A stretch of DNA of 64,000 nucleotides from positions 124,001 through 188,000 of the forward strand of contig WMKK01000017.1 in NCBI GenBank assembly GCA_012295225.1. Reading direction: 5' to 3'. Of this stretch, positions 38,952-47,816 are shown piece after piece. A model generated the notes under the pieces. That model did not search any database, was not told the origin of the DNA, and saw only the letters and a list, made by a program, of their open reading frames with translations. This DNA is from Ostreococcus mediterraneus. Taxonomy: Eukaryota > Chlorophyta > Mamiellophyceae > Mamiellales > Bathycoccaceae. Position 1 is the stretch's first letter. Each line of letters opens with the position of its first letter. The translations under genes and the position numbers were made by a program.

Positions 38952-40070
38952 TCACGGCCCTTTCTTGCTGAGAAGAGGAGTCTTGTCTTTTGAAGCTGAC
39001 TCGGCGTTGGTTTGCGCGCACACCATCCATCGCGGCAAACACGGACAGATGTGCTCGCGCGAGTACCCTTGGCCCTCAACTCTGAGCGGCGCTTGCTCAT
39101 AGAATATACCACACGTCATGATAATTAAGATGGCATACGTTCCTTGCACCGTCGTGTGCTTATCCCAAATCAACCAGTTCACGCCTTCAGAAAGGAACTT
39201 GTTGCACGTCGCAACGACGGACACAGACGTCGCCGAGAGTGTTTCTCTAATCCACATCGTCGAGAAGCTCATGCCTAGGCCAATCACGCACGATGACACG
39301 AGTAATATCACTGATTTCGTTGTAAACTCCACATTCATCAAATCTTCGTACTCTTTCGACGACAAGAACAAGCCGAGCGCGAGCGGAATACTCAGCAGGT
39401 TGATGATGAACGACCGCGACCAGTTGTTCAACGGGATTTTATCAATCGTATGCTTGGCAATCAAGCCTTCGGCAACAGCAGCCGTGATAAATACCGCACA
39501 GAACGCATACGCCGCGGGCGACGAGAACACGTCTACATTGACGTAGGTCACAGCCCCGACGACGATACCGCTCAGCGCCAACAACGACTTTGCCGTCGGA
39601 AACGCGCGTCCAAGGAACACGTACTCGTTCAACGCGAACACCACTGGCGTGACTGACTTAACTGCAATGAATGTTTCCAACGGCGCACGCTTCATCACCT
39701 CCATACCCGCTAAAAGTAACAAGAAGAAACTCAACGTAAGCGGCACAAACGCAACCACAACTGGTCTCGTCAACGCTTCCACTTCAATCACCTTCGCCGC
39801 GTCAGCCATGAGGAGCATGATTGACGTCGATGCAAACTGACAAAACAAAATGAAATTCGGGCACGGAATATACGTCACCACCACCTTGTTAATCACGCTC
39901 AGCGAGCTCCCGATGATGCAATACAACACGATGATCGTCAACACTCGAGCGCTCTTCCACAAGGGCACGGGCTCGTTCGGCATGGCTGTGTTCGGCGTCG
40001 TGACTTGCGCCTCGTCGACGTCAACATCGGACATTTTTTCATCGTCTCCGATTGGTTCGTACGGCGCCAT
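38952..40070 (-). CDS. Triose-phosphate/nucleotide-sugar transporter family (SLC35/TPT)
   Basis: 372 residues from the ATG at 40070. A 40-residue acidic N-terminal tail precedes about ten membrane helices. TPT-family features include S-L-S-V-I-N-K-V-V-V near the first helix, V-K-S-V-T-P-V-V near helix 4 and the late C-N-K-F-L-S-E-G-V-N-W segment. No plastid transit peptide is visible, so a Golgi/ER nucleotide-sugar transporter (GDP-mannose or related type) is more likely than a plastid phosphate translocator. The ligand is not resolved. A Golgi transporter would fit the CslA-like enzyme at 32 kb, though there is no direct link. Confidence 0.85.
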   Translation of the reverse strand: MAPYEPIGDDEKMSDVDVDEAQVTTPNTAMPNEPVPLWKSARVLTIIVLYCIIGSSLSVINKVVVTYIPCPNFILFCQFASTSIMLLMADAAKVIEVEALTRPVVVAFVPLTLSFFLLLLAGMEVMKRAPLETFIAVKSVTPVVFALNEYVFLGRAFPTAKSLLALSGIVVGAVTYVNVDVFSSPAAYAFCAVFITAAVAEGLIAKHTIDKIPLNNWSRSFIINLLSIPLALGLFLSSKEYEDLMNVEFTTKSVILLVSSCVIGLGMSFSTMWIRETLSATSVSVVATCNKFLSEGVNWLIWDKHTTVQGTYAILIIMTCGIFYEQAPLRVEGQGYSREHICPCLPRWMVCAQTNAESASKDKTPLLSKKGP

Positions 40071-40442
40071 CTCCACGCGCGAGCGCCGTTATTCACGCGG
40101 CTCGCTGTGGAGATTCGCGTGTGCATCGCGTTTGGGTGTTCACAGTGAAAAACTTGCCTGTCATCAGGGCTGCTCGCGACTGGGGCGCATTGTGATACTA
40201 TTACTTACGCTATCGATTCAATGAGTGCGATAGACAATGCTGCGTACATAGTACACAGATGGCGAAGTGCCGCGGCGCGATGCGAAGTTTGAGAGGGATT
40301 GAAATGTGGGTGACGAGCGGGTCGTCCGCGCCGTCGCGTGTTTCGAATCGATAGAATGTGCGTTACATCACTCCGAGTTTTACTCTATAGACTCCCACCC
40401 TAAGAAAATGACAAACCGAGCTACGGCCAACTACGAGCAAAC

Positions 40443-41198
40443 TTAGTAGTTGGAGGTACTGCGTGCGCGAGAAAAGAGAACGAAAACGTCAATCATTGGT
40501 TCCAAACACGGCGCAGCGGCGCGACGTCGCGTCGACGGGCGCAACATCTTTCGCGCAAATCAGTCTAAGCACTTACGTATTCTTCTTCTTGTCACCACCG
40601 ATTTCGAACGTCTTGCAACGCTTGATCGGGTGCATGTGCACTTGCTTGCACGTGCCGCATTGAAGGCGCAACACAATCTTCTTCGTCGTCTTCGCCTTCT
40701 TGTGGAACACGGGCTTGGTTTGACCACCGTAACCAGACTGCTTGCGGTCGTAACGACGCTTCCCTGTATGAGTTCAAAAACACCCGACGCAGTTAGTACG
40801 TAAACTTTTAACATCATCATTCGCCTTCGTGAGTTGTCCCACCTCGCGCGCGCGTCACGCGGCGCCGTGCGCGATCGCATCGGTCGCCCAACGCGAATAG
40901 GGTTTTCACAAACACGTACCTTGCGCGTAAAGGCTCGCCTTGCCCGTCTTGTATTGCGTCACCTTGTGCGCGGCGTGCTTCTTGCACCCCTTGCAGAACG
41001 TCTTCTTCGACTTAGGAACCTACATACGTCGAAAAACACCACCCAGGTTAGCGATTTGAAATCATCCACCATCGCGCGATCGAGCCCTAACGCGCATCGC
41101 GACCGCACGCGTCAACCATGCGCCCCTGTGCGCGCGCTCCTCGACGCCGACCGCATCGCCACGCGTTCGCACGCAGCGTAATTACTTACGTTCACCAT
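40443..41198 (-). CDS. RPL44: 60S ribosomal protein eL42 (RPL36A/L44), four exons
   Basis: Model on the minus strand: exon 1 41198-41190 (M-V-N, nine bases), exon 2 41019-40920, exon 3 40763-40577, exon 4 40458-40443; 103 residues, near the family's 105. The protein reads [26 protein letters not shown] and C-G-T-C-K[11 protein letters not shown], with the zinc Cys pairs and the GGQ loop near the ribosomal E site. Introns carry GCTAAC, ACTAAC and ATTGAC branch-like motifs. Intron 3's GTAAGT donor contains an in-frame TAA, so retention would end the protein at K-K-K-N-T; splicing adds T-S-N-Y, comparable to T-S-L-F in plants. The intron after M-V-N is at the same place as in animals. Confidence 0.92.
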
Positions 41199-41652
41199 TG
41201 TCCTACGCTACTAACCCCTAGTCACGTGCGACCGAAAGAGACGTCCGCGGACGACGCCCGCGCGCGCCTCGTGCGTCCATCGTCGGGACTCGACGACCCG
41301 GCGAACCTCGTGTTCGTGTCCAATCGCGACTGGAGGGATCGAGACCTACTGAAAACCCGAACCCTAGCGTGTTAGGGAAAACTCGCGCAGAGTAGTGATT
41401 TACCCTCGTTCGGGCCCATCCCATCGACCGAGGACGCCGGTCTCGATCGATCCTTCGTGCCCGTGCTGTCGATCGAGCGCGCGCATCGATCGAGCGCGCG
41501 CATCGATCGATGGCGCGTCGGGCGCGGGTGGTGCGCGCGCTCGAACCGCTCGGGTTGAGGACGACGACGACGCGACATACGCGAACGCGTGAGCGTGTGT
41601 GTTCGTGGACGTCGAGTGCGTGAGGAGTGCGTGAACCTTGGGCGTGAACGCA

Positions 41653-41710
<58 letters not shown>

Positions 41711-41731
41711 GCAAAGGGTGCGCGTGGAAAC
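41199..41731. other. Divergent intergenic region with tandem repeat and ACG microsatellite
   Basis: 533 bases between eL42 and the zinc-knuckle/WW gene. It contains a short tandem of gatcgagcgcgcgcatc units near 41465-41505 and the microsatellite listed below. Open frames here are repeat-encoded. Confidence 0.5.
41653..41709 (+). repeat. (ACG)19 microsatellite in the 5' leader region
   Basis: Nineteen perfect ACG units ending 22 bases before the ATG at 41732. Probably transcribed in the leader of the zinc-knuckle/WW gene, although it could equally be promoter. Confidence 0.95.
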
Positions 41732-42199
41732 ATGGAGAAGCATCATAAATTGCGACGACCACAAGGGGCGTCGATTCATGGGTGTAACATATGCGGTATC
41801 GAGGGACATCAAGCCGCATTTTGCATGAATGGAAACGTAGATTGGGCCAATAAGTGGCCGCGCGAAGCATTCATGATGGATCCACCGATGACGAGTACGA
41901 GCAGAGAGCCAGACTTTAGGAAGATGGCGCGCGACGCCAAAGCGTACGCGAAAGCCAGACTGAAAAAGCTTGACAGAGAGCGACGACGCGAGGCGGGTGA
42001 AGAAGTATCGGAAAGCGAAGAAGAGAAGGAAGAACCCAAGGCTTCGGTTACGGGCAGCGCTGCGGGAGCTGCGGGCACGGGTGGCGCGCAACCCGCAATA
42101 GCCGCCGGGTGGGTTATGTTTTACGACAAAATTGGGCGGCCATATTACCACAATAAAGCTTTGGGGAAGACCCAGTGGACGCCTCCGACGTTGCCTTAG
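41732..42199 (+). CDS. CCHC zinc-knuckle plus WW-domain protein
   Basis: 155 residues. A zinc knuckle lies at residues 18-31 (C-N-I-C-G-I-E-G-H-Q-A-A-F-C, spacing C-x2-C-x4-H-x4-C). A charged helix with S-E-S-E-E-E-K-E-E and an Ala/Gly linker separate it from a C-terminal WW domain (G-W-V-M-F-Y-D, Y-Y-H-N-K, T-Q-W-T-P-P). CCHC knuckles bind single-stranded RNA and WW domains bind Pro-rich peptides, so an RNA-processing adaptor (splicing or 3' processing) is a reasonable inference. No named family is recognised. Confidence 0.85.
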   Translation: MEKHHKLRRPQGASIHGCNICGIEGHQAAFCMNGNVDWANKWPREAFMMDPPMTSTSREPDFRKMARDAKAYAKARLKKLDRERRREAGEEVSESEEEKEEPKASVTGSAAGAAGTGGAQPAIAAGWVMFYDKIGRPYYHNKALGKTQWTPPTLP

Positions 42200-42300
42200 A
42201 TAGCATGTTTAGCTTACTTTGTGATTGTGATGTACTAGTGTACGATGTTGAACCTATGTGACTAATATTAAAACTTTGTGCGCCAGCGACTATGCGGCGC

Positions 42301-43077
42301 CTACAGCATCTTCTTCAACAACTCGTGATGTTTCTCATCGAAATATTCCCCAAGCTCCTCTTTGGTCACCCATGCGTGATCAACGTAGTTATTTTCGAGT
42401 TTTAAATCACCTTCTATGTAAGAACCGCGATAGTAAAACGTGGTGCCATCCGATTCTTCGTAATGACCTTGCGGAGCGTTACCAACAACCCAACACTCGA
42501 TGGAATCACCCGCAAACTCCTTTAACGATCGCTCCGCCGTTTGCCTCATGGTTTCACCATCTTCATGTTTCAGCTTTGCGAAGCCCCATTTATCAGATTT
42601 ATCCTTCACTACTAAGAACAAAAACTCTTGAAGCTTGCGGTAAATTGTACTGCGGTCGCCGAGCCGATCCGCCTCCGTTTCTCTAGGTGCGGCTTCGAAG
42701 TCCGGTAAGTTTTCCTCCAAACCTTTAGGCTCTACCACGGAATCAGGTAATTTCACCTTGAACTTGTCTCTTCTAGCTTGACTCCATTCTTGATACTCTC
42801 GTTCCCAGTCTGGGGCATCTGGTACTACCACCGGGATGCGCTCGACGAGCATCGAACCAAACAGCGGCGTTTGCATCGACCCTGACGCGAATAACCTGGA
42901 CGATGACGAAGGAAAGTGTGTTCTAAGATGTTTCCAAGTGCTGCGCTCGTCGCATAACCCGCTCCGAGTGGACGTCGTCGTGTCACCAGCTCGCGTTTGT
43001 TCACCAAGCGCTGGTAAACCTCGAGGGCGCTGGATGCGTGCGTTTCGACGAACGGCGGCGAGTGCCTGGCGCATCAT
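42301..43077 (-). CDS. MRPL46: Mitochondrial ribosomal protein mL46
   Basis: 258 residues from the ATG at 43077. An Arg/Ala-rich amphipathic N-terminus fits a mitochondrial presequence. The body matches mL46, a NUDIX-fold large-subunit protein: A-D-R-L-G-D-R-S-T-I-Y-R-K-L, L-F-L-V-V-K-D, W-G-F-A-K-L, and E-T-M-R-Q-T-A-E-R. The NUDIX box is degenerate, as in mL46 proteins generally, so no hydrolase activity is expected. Confidence 0.88.
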   Translation of the reverse strand: MMRQALAAVRRNARIQRPRGLPALGEQTRAGDTTTSTRSGLCDERSTWKHLRTHFPSSSSRLFASGSMQTPLFGSMLVERIPVVVPDAPDWEREYQEWSQARRDKFKVKLPDSVVEPKGLEENLPDFEAAPRETEADRLGDRSTIYRKLQEFLFLVVKDKSDKWGFAKLKHEDGETMRQTAERSLKEFAGDSIECWVVGNAPQGHYEESDGTTFYYRGSYIEGDLKLENNYVDHAWVTKEELGEYFDEKHHELLKKML

Positions 43078-43289
43078 CACGAATAAATCCGAGCGATGAT
43101 GTACAACCGACGTCTACGTTATGACCAGGTGTGGACGTACTTAAAGTTTACGCCGCGCACATGTGTGAGGAACTGAGGTCCAATCAAGGTTGAAGACTTG
43201 CTCGCGTTTGACGAAACGCTAAAATTCTATGTGTGATATTTCACGTGTACTAATTGAACTAGTAATATCCGTCAAACTAAAATGCGACT

Positions 43290-45053
43290 CTAAGCCGCGT
43301 GTTGAGCCTTTTCAAATTCAGCAAATGCCCTTGGGCGTCGAGACTTTTCGTCATCATAGAACGTGAACGCGCTATCAAAGGCTTGCAGCAATGAACGCAA
43401 ACGTTGCGATGCAATGTGCCGATGCGTCGCTGGAAGAGAGTTTTTCAGTTGCTCTAGCTTGTCGTATAAAGTTTCGAGCGACTTGCTGACTTTTGCAGCT
43501 TTTTCCCAGCGCACGGAAGTAATCATTGGCGAAGTCATCCAAAATTGACGCAACAGCTCCCCGCCGGTAGCGGCGCTTCGCTTCAACTGTTCATCAACAG
43601 CTTTCGGAAACTCATCCGCATCACTTGCACCACTGAAACTTTGTTGTGATGCAAATTGAGCGCTCAAATCTTCAACCTTTGCGAGCGACTGCGTGAATTC
43701 CTTAAGAACTTGCGCTGCAACATCTGGCTCTAAAGCACAACGTTTCTGTTTTTTTCCTGACGGATGAAGCATGGCTTCTGCGGCGTTAACGGCATCTTTG
43801 AAAGGTTCAATTACTACCGATGTCTTCGTTTTTGAAGTCTTTTGAGTGCCTTGCTCCTCAGCCATTGTGGAAAAGTACTGGTGTGAGTCGCGGATCTTGA
43901 GTTCTTTTGGAGCTCGTGGCGGCGGTTTTGAGGCAAGGTCATCAATGACGTAATTGAATTCTTCGTCAGGAGTTGTGACAGTGCCTTTTAAGATCAATTT
44001 TTCATGATCTCTGGCAGCGATAGCTGCCGACCGCGCATCTACAATGTTTGCTTGCGGTTGTCCTCGCAGAACGACAGCGGCGTGGTGGTTCAACTCTGAA
44101 AACACCTCTGGCAATGGGCCAGCCTCTTTGGGTCGTCTAGTATCACGAGCACCATCGTGTAGAAATCCATATCCTTCACCTAATTCATCATCTAGTGCCG
44201 CTTTCAAATTCAAGTCTGGGGCCACAGACTTTATCTGTGCCTTTAAAGTGGCCGCGTCTGGTGGTTTACGCGCAAAAAGTGCTAAATCTGCAGCCTCCTC
44301 TTCCCCTTGAGGCGGCGCTCCGGCTCTCATTTGCTTGAAATACTCCGACCGAAGAAAACGCGTCCAAAATTCTCGCTCTGTCATTTTCTTCGGAACATTA
44401 TCCAGGAACGCCTGCCGCACCGAAGGTCTCTCGGCAAAGATTCTGTGCATCTTCTCATTTGTCAAGTTGCATGTCACAGTATCTGACATTCCGTCCCGTG
44501 AACCTTTCAGATCGCCCTCGAGAGTATTTTCGATGCCATGTTTTTGACCTGTAGCCTTTTTAGCAATCGCATCGGTAAATAGATTCCTTCTCGCCTCCCA
44601 AAAGTCTTCGTCCGTGATCACTCCAGCCTTCACGGTTTCCTCGTACAGTGTCGCCAACTCTTTGTTAGTTTTCAGCAGCTCTTCTCTTGCGGTCAATTCC
44701 GCCGCTGTGGGTACCCCTCTTTTACTTTCTTCGATGTGCCTTATCTGCTCCTTAATCCGGTCACTAAGCGTATCGCGTTCACTTTCCGACGCAAACGTCA
44801 ACACGAGCGCTCGCTTGGGGTCGTTGTCTGGCACCAACCTCAAGCTCGCCGTGGCGCTCCCTGGCTTGTTTCTTTGATGCGCAGTGACAGACAGTAACGT
44901 CAACACGCGTGCGCCCGTTAAATTGCTTTCGTCAGACGCGCTCCATCGCAAGGACTTCGAGTACAGCTTCGCTTCGCCCGACGTTTTCCCCCCAGCCACG
45001 GTGCTCGCGCACGAGCACTTAAACACCACGACCTCGTCTCCGTCGACATCCAT
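43290..45053 (-). CDS. TFB1: TFIIH core subunit p62/TFB1
   Basis: 587 residues from the ATG at 45053. Residues 1-110 form the PH-like domain (S-K-S-L-R-W-S then a long strand series). Two BSD modules follow; the second is clear: R-P-S-V-R-Q-A-F-L-D-N-V-P, E-F-W-T-R-F-L-R-S-E-Y-F. The middle carries the conserved F-N-Y-V-I-D-D-L and the helical C-terminus ends in a bundle. p62/Tfb1 is a structural subunit of TFIIH that regulates XPD and XPG and binds acidic activators in transcription and nucleotide excision repair. Intronless. Confidence 0.92.
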   Translation of the reverse strand: MDVDGDEVVVFKCSCASTVAGGKTSGEAKLYSKSLRWSASDESNLTGARVLTLLSVTAHQRNKPGSATASLRLVPDNDPKRALVLTFASESERDTLSDRIKEQIRHIEESKRGVPTAAELTAREELLKTNKELATLYEETVKAGVITDEDFWEARRNLFTDAIAKKATGQKHGIENTLEGDLKGSRDGMSDTVTCNLTNEKMHRIFAERPSVRQAFLDNVPKKMTEREFWTRFLRSEYFKQMRAGAPPQGEEEAADLALFARKPPDAATLKAQIKSVAPDLNLKAALDDELGEGYGFLHDGARDTRRPKEAGPLPEVFSELNHHAAVVLRGQPQANIVDARSAAIAARDHEKLILKGTVTTPDEEFNYVIDDLASKPPPRAPKELKIRDSHQYFSTMAEEQGTQKTSKTKTSVVIEPFKDAVNAAEAMLHPSGKKQKRCALEPDVAAQVLKEFTQSLAKVEDLSAQFASQQSFSGASDADEFPKAVDEQLKRSAATGGELLRQFWMTSPMITSVRWEKAAKVSKSLETLYDKLEQLKNSLPATHRHIASQRLRSLLQAFDSAFTFYDDEKSRRPRAFAEFEKAQHAA

Positions 45054-45377
45054 GATGTGACACGAAACGCGCCAGCGTGATGATGAATATGACTCTATCC
45101 AATGTCGTGCCAAGCTTTACGCGCTAGTGTCACGCACTCGCAGATGTCGCGCGTGCGTGTGACGTGCTCACAAACTGAATTTGGCGCCGAAGAGGTCAAC
45201 GAACCGAGTGCGTTGAGGCGTCACAAAGCGAAGTCACGTGCGACACGCGCATAGTCAACGACGATAAACTAGGCGGTTTAGAAGTCGTTTGACACATTCC
45301 GTCCCTGCTCATCGCTACTATCGCTGTGAGCATCCGCAACGCTCGTCCCTGGTATATCTCAATCGCCCGCGATCCAA
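45054..45377. other. Divergent promoter of TFB1 and SRPBCC genes
   Basis: 324 bases with two tcacgtg sites (a CACGTG G-box core and neighbours near 45234) typical of plant-type bZIP/bHLH binding. No gene seen. Confidence 0.4.
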
Positions 45378-45959
45378 ATGCCGCACACGCTCGCAACTTG
45401 GACTCCGGCGCACGTAGGATCCTCTAGAGGCGACTATCGCCGTCGAGAAAGCGTGCGTAGACATGACTTACGCGCGAAGAATGGGTCGAAGACGCGCATG
45501 GATGGTGGTTGGGTGAAGAACAAGGCCTCGGTGGTGGCGCCGGTGCCGCTCCCAGTAGCTTGGGAGCTCTGGCAAGACCGCACGCGCATCCCGAATTGGA
45601 TGCCGTGGATTTCCTCCGTGTCCTACCTGCCGGATGATAGAACGAAGACGAAATGGACGTTGTCGACGGACCAGTTCGGACAGCACTTTGAGTTCTCTTG
45701 GTTGGCTCAAGACTTAGAGCCAGTGAAATATGAAAAGATTCAGTGGGAGTCGCTCGAAGGACTAAAAAATAAAGGGTCGGTGACGTTTAACAAGGCGCCC
45801 GAAGGGACGAAACTAGTGATGGAAATCAGTTATCAAGTTCCCGGTCCACTCGTGCCGTTTGGCTCAGCCGTGTCGCCACTTGTGGAATCCATCCTAGACG
45901 CAGACCTCAGACGGTTTTCCACGTTTGCAGAGAAGGTGGCCAAAGCCATGACAAAGTAA
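45378..45959 (+). CDS. SRPBCC/COQ10-like lipid-binding protein, probably plastid
   Basis: 193 residues. The first 40 are basic and lack acids apart from one or two, a possible transit peptide. The START-like polyketide-cyclase fold then reads V-A-W-E-L-W-Q-D-R-T-R-I-P-N-W-M-P-W-I, Y-E-K-I-Q-W-E-S-L-E-G and G-S-V-T-F, typical of cyanobacterial and plastid SRPBCC proteins related to Coq10. These bind hydrophobic molecules. The ligand is unknown, and it could be a mitochondrial COQ10 relative instead. Confidence 0.8.
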   Translation: MPHTLATWTPAHVGSSRGDYRRRESVRRHDLRAKNGSKTRMDGGWVKNKASVVAPVPLPVAWELWQDRTRIPNWMPWISSVSYLPDDRTKTKWTLSTDQFGQHFEFSWLAQDLEPVKYEKIQWESLEGLKNKGSVTFNKAPEGTKLVMEISYQVPGPLVPFGSAVSPLVESILDADLRRFSTFAEKVAKAMTK

Positions 45960-47328
45960 GTAGCCGCTCGCTCGCTGACGACCATGTATTTATTTATAAT
46001 ATTCTTGTGATATCAAAACCAATCGTACCACCGCAAATGCATACCATGAATGCGATCACAACGCATTATAAACCTCCATGAACACGCGACTCTACAACAA
46101 AATTCCACGGCAATTAATTAATTGATTAACACTCTAGAATCACGTGAACGGTGCATCTCGAATCGTGCATTTTGAATGCTTCAATAGTTTTTAATTGAGA
46201 AATCACTCATTGCAACGCGAATACTACTGGCTAGAGTCGATGCGTAACGGCAAACAAATGTGAAATTAATATAAATTAATTCAGACCTGGAAATATAAAT
46301 AGCAAAGACATTCGTGGATTCGAGCATATTCGACCGCTTGAACGCCGCTGGAAAGCGTAGCGAGATTATTCGTCATTATATCAACCTTGCGAGTACGTAA
46401 TTAATTACATTCATTACACGTAACACGCTACAGTAAACATTTATTTAGTCGAATTAATTACGACGTGCGACTGTAATTAATTAACACCGCGTTCGTTTGC
46501 GTTTTACTAGAAAATTCACGCCATGGAATTAAATGAGTGATGAGATGAATGTAATCGATGATACGGTTCAATTTCATGAACCAATACGCACCAATTAATC
46601 CATATCAACGTCGTTTGATACTGTTAGCTTGTTGCGCCAGTCTGTCGGACGATTTTACCTATTTTACTGAACTAGATGGACGTGCGCGCGCGTGAAACGT
46701 AGAGAATTCTTGCGCGAGGCTTACTTGAGACTCTTGAATGCAAAAGATAGTGCAGCTGGCGCGTTTTGAGAGACATATGTCGACTCTACGATGGCTTGTG
46801 ATTTATTTATTTCAGTTTCACATCCGATGGTATTTCAATTAATTCGCGTCGACGGAATCCCTTGGCTGTTTTCGCCGCGAATTCGCAGCTCGAATTAATT
46901 GGCACGTTTTAACATCGCGCAAACATGTTTTCAGCTCGTGCATCCAAGAAATGATCTCTGAAAGTCACTTGTATTTTAAATAATGCATTAATTTGGTGCA
47001 CGTTTCAGAAGACGCGCCAGGCGCCCTGAACGCCCGAGCGCGTGCCCAATTCCACGAAGCGGTGATTTAGCGAGGCGTACAAGAGTGCTTGGCATGCGCG
47101 AGTCGACTTTCTCGTCGCGTTCGTACCGTTGATAAGCGTTGTGTGAATGTCAGCACGTTCACTTTTGATGGCAACTGACTGCGTATCCGCCCGATCTGTA
47201 CCCCCTTGATTTCTCTTGGTTCCTGACTCGAACTTATCCAAAACAGTTTAGTTGCTCTTCTTGGTCACTTGGACGCCCTACGAGCCCCGCCACCGCGTCA
47301 CAACTGCACACGGGGTCGTACATACACA
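45960..47328. other. AT-rich gene-poor island
   Basis: 1369 bases without a convincing gene, the longest gap in the window. Roughly 46,000-47,000 is markedly AT-rich compared with all flanking DNA and full of AATTAATT motifs. The only longer frame (47241-47005, minus) does not look protein-like. Nothing resembling an rRNA, tRNA or snRNA was recognised. It could be a centromere/origin-type region, a promoter or untranslated sequence. Confidence 0.7.
46111..46902. repeat. Dispersed AATTAATT-type palindromic motifs
   Basis: Eight sites: 46111 (three TTAA steps in a row), 46265-46280, 46397-46408 (perfect palindrome GTAATTAATTAC), 46451, 46472-46485, 46592, 46835 and 46891. Two (46397 and 46472) share gtaattaatta. 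Spacing is irregular, so this is a dispersed motif rather than a tandem repeat. Confidence 0.8.
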
Positions 47329-47742
47329 ATGTCTACTGTTTCAAGCACGTCCACGTCCGCGTTGGCGCAAAAGGTTTGCGCCACCCGCCGGGTGACGAAC
47401 AACAAAATGGCCTCGGTGCGTTGCTCTGCCAAGCCAAGCCATGCGGCACAGCATGCGGTACGCTCGACGAAGGAAACTTTGAGCAAACTCGTCGCTTCTA
47501 GCACTGTTGTTGGTGGCGTTGCCGCGTCTGTTGCGCTTCAAGCGGCGTTCCCGGAACAAGCGCAAGCGTTGTCGATCAGAGACCCGGTCTTCGGTGATAT
47601 CGAGGTGTGGCAGTTCTTGGTCTTGACCGCCGGCTACTTCATCGGTATCGAGATCTATTTGGACAAGAAGTACGACGACAACAACAAGACTCCGATGCCG
47701 ACGGTCCAAAAGAAGACGGAAGACGAGAAGAAGGAGGAATAA
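47329..47742 (+). CDS. Small thylakoid-type membrane protein
   Basis: 137 residues from the ATG at 47329. The N-terminus is Ser/Thr/Ala/Arg-rich (plastid transit type), followed by a hydrophobic stretch (V-V-G-G-V-A-A-S-V-A-L-Q-A-A-F) and an A-Q-A site after which a lumenal peptidase could cut. The mature part has one membrane helix (V-W-Q-F-L-V-L-T-A-G-Y-F-I-G-I) and a Lys/Glu tail. The layout resembles small nuclear-encoded photosystem or NDH-type subunits, but no subunit is recognised. Codon use and basic/acidic balance look like a highly expressed gene. Confidence 0.7.
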   Translation: MSTVSSTSTSALAQKVCATRRVTNNKMASVRCSAKPSHAAQHAVRSTKETLSKLVASSTVVGGVAASVALQAAFPEQAQALSIRDPVFGDIEVWQFLVLTAGYFIGIEIYLDKKYDDNNKTPMPTVQKKTEDEKKEE

Positions 47743-47816
47743 AGTCGTAAAATTTAGTTGATTAGAAGATATTGTTTAACAAACAGCACAAAGTTACTTT
47801 AAAAGTCAGTGTGTAC

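Noticed and set aside
41372-42151. 259-codon minus-strand frame opposite the zinc-knuckle/WW gene
   Set aside because: Includes microsatellite-encoded Ser and Arg-rich stretches; no domain.
47005-47241. 78-codon minus-strand frame at the edge of the AT-rich island
   Set aside because: No recognisable features and a composition unlike the neighbouring genes.
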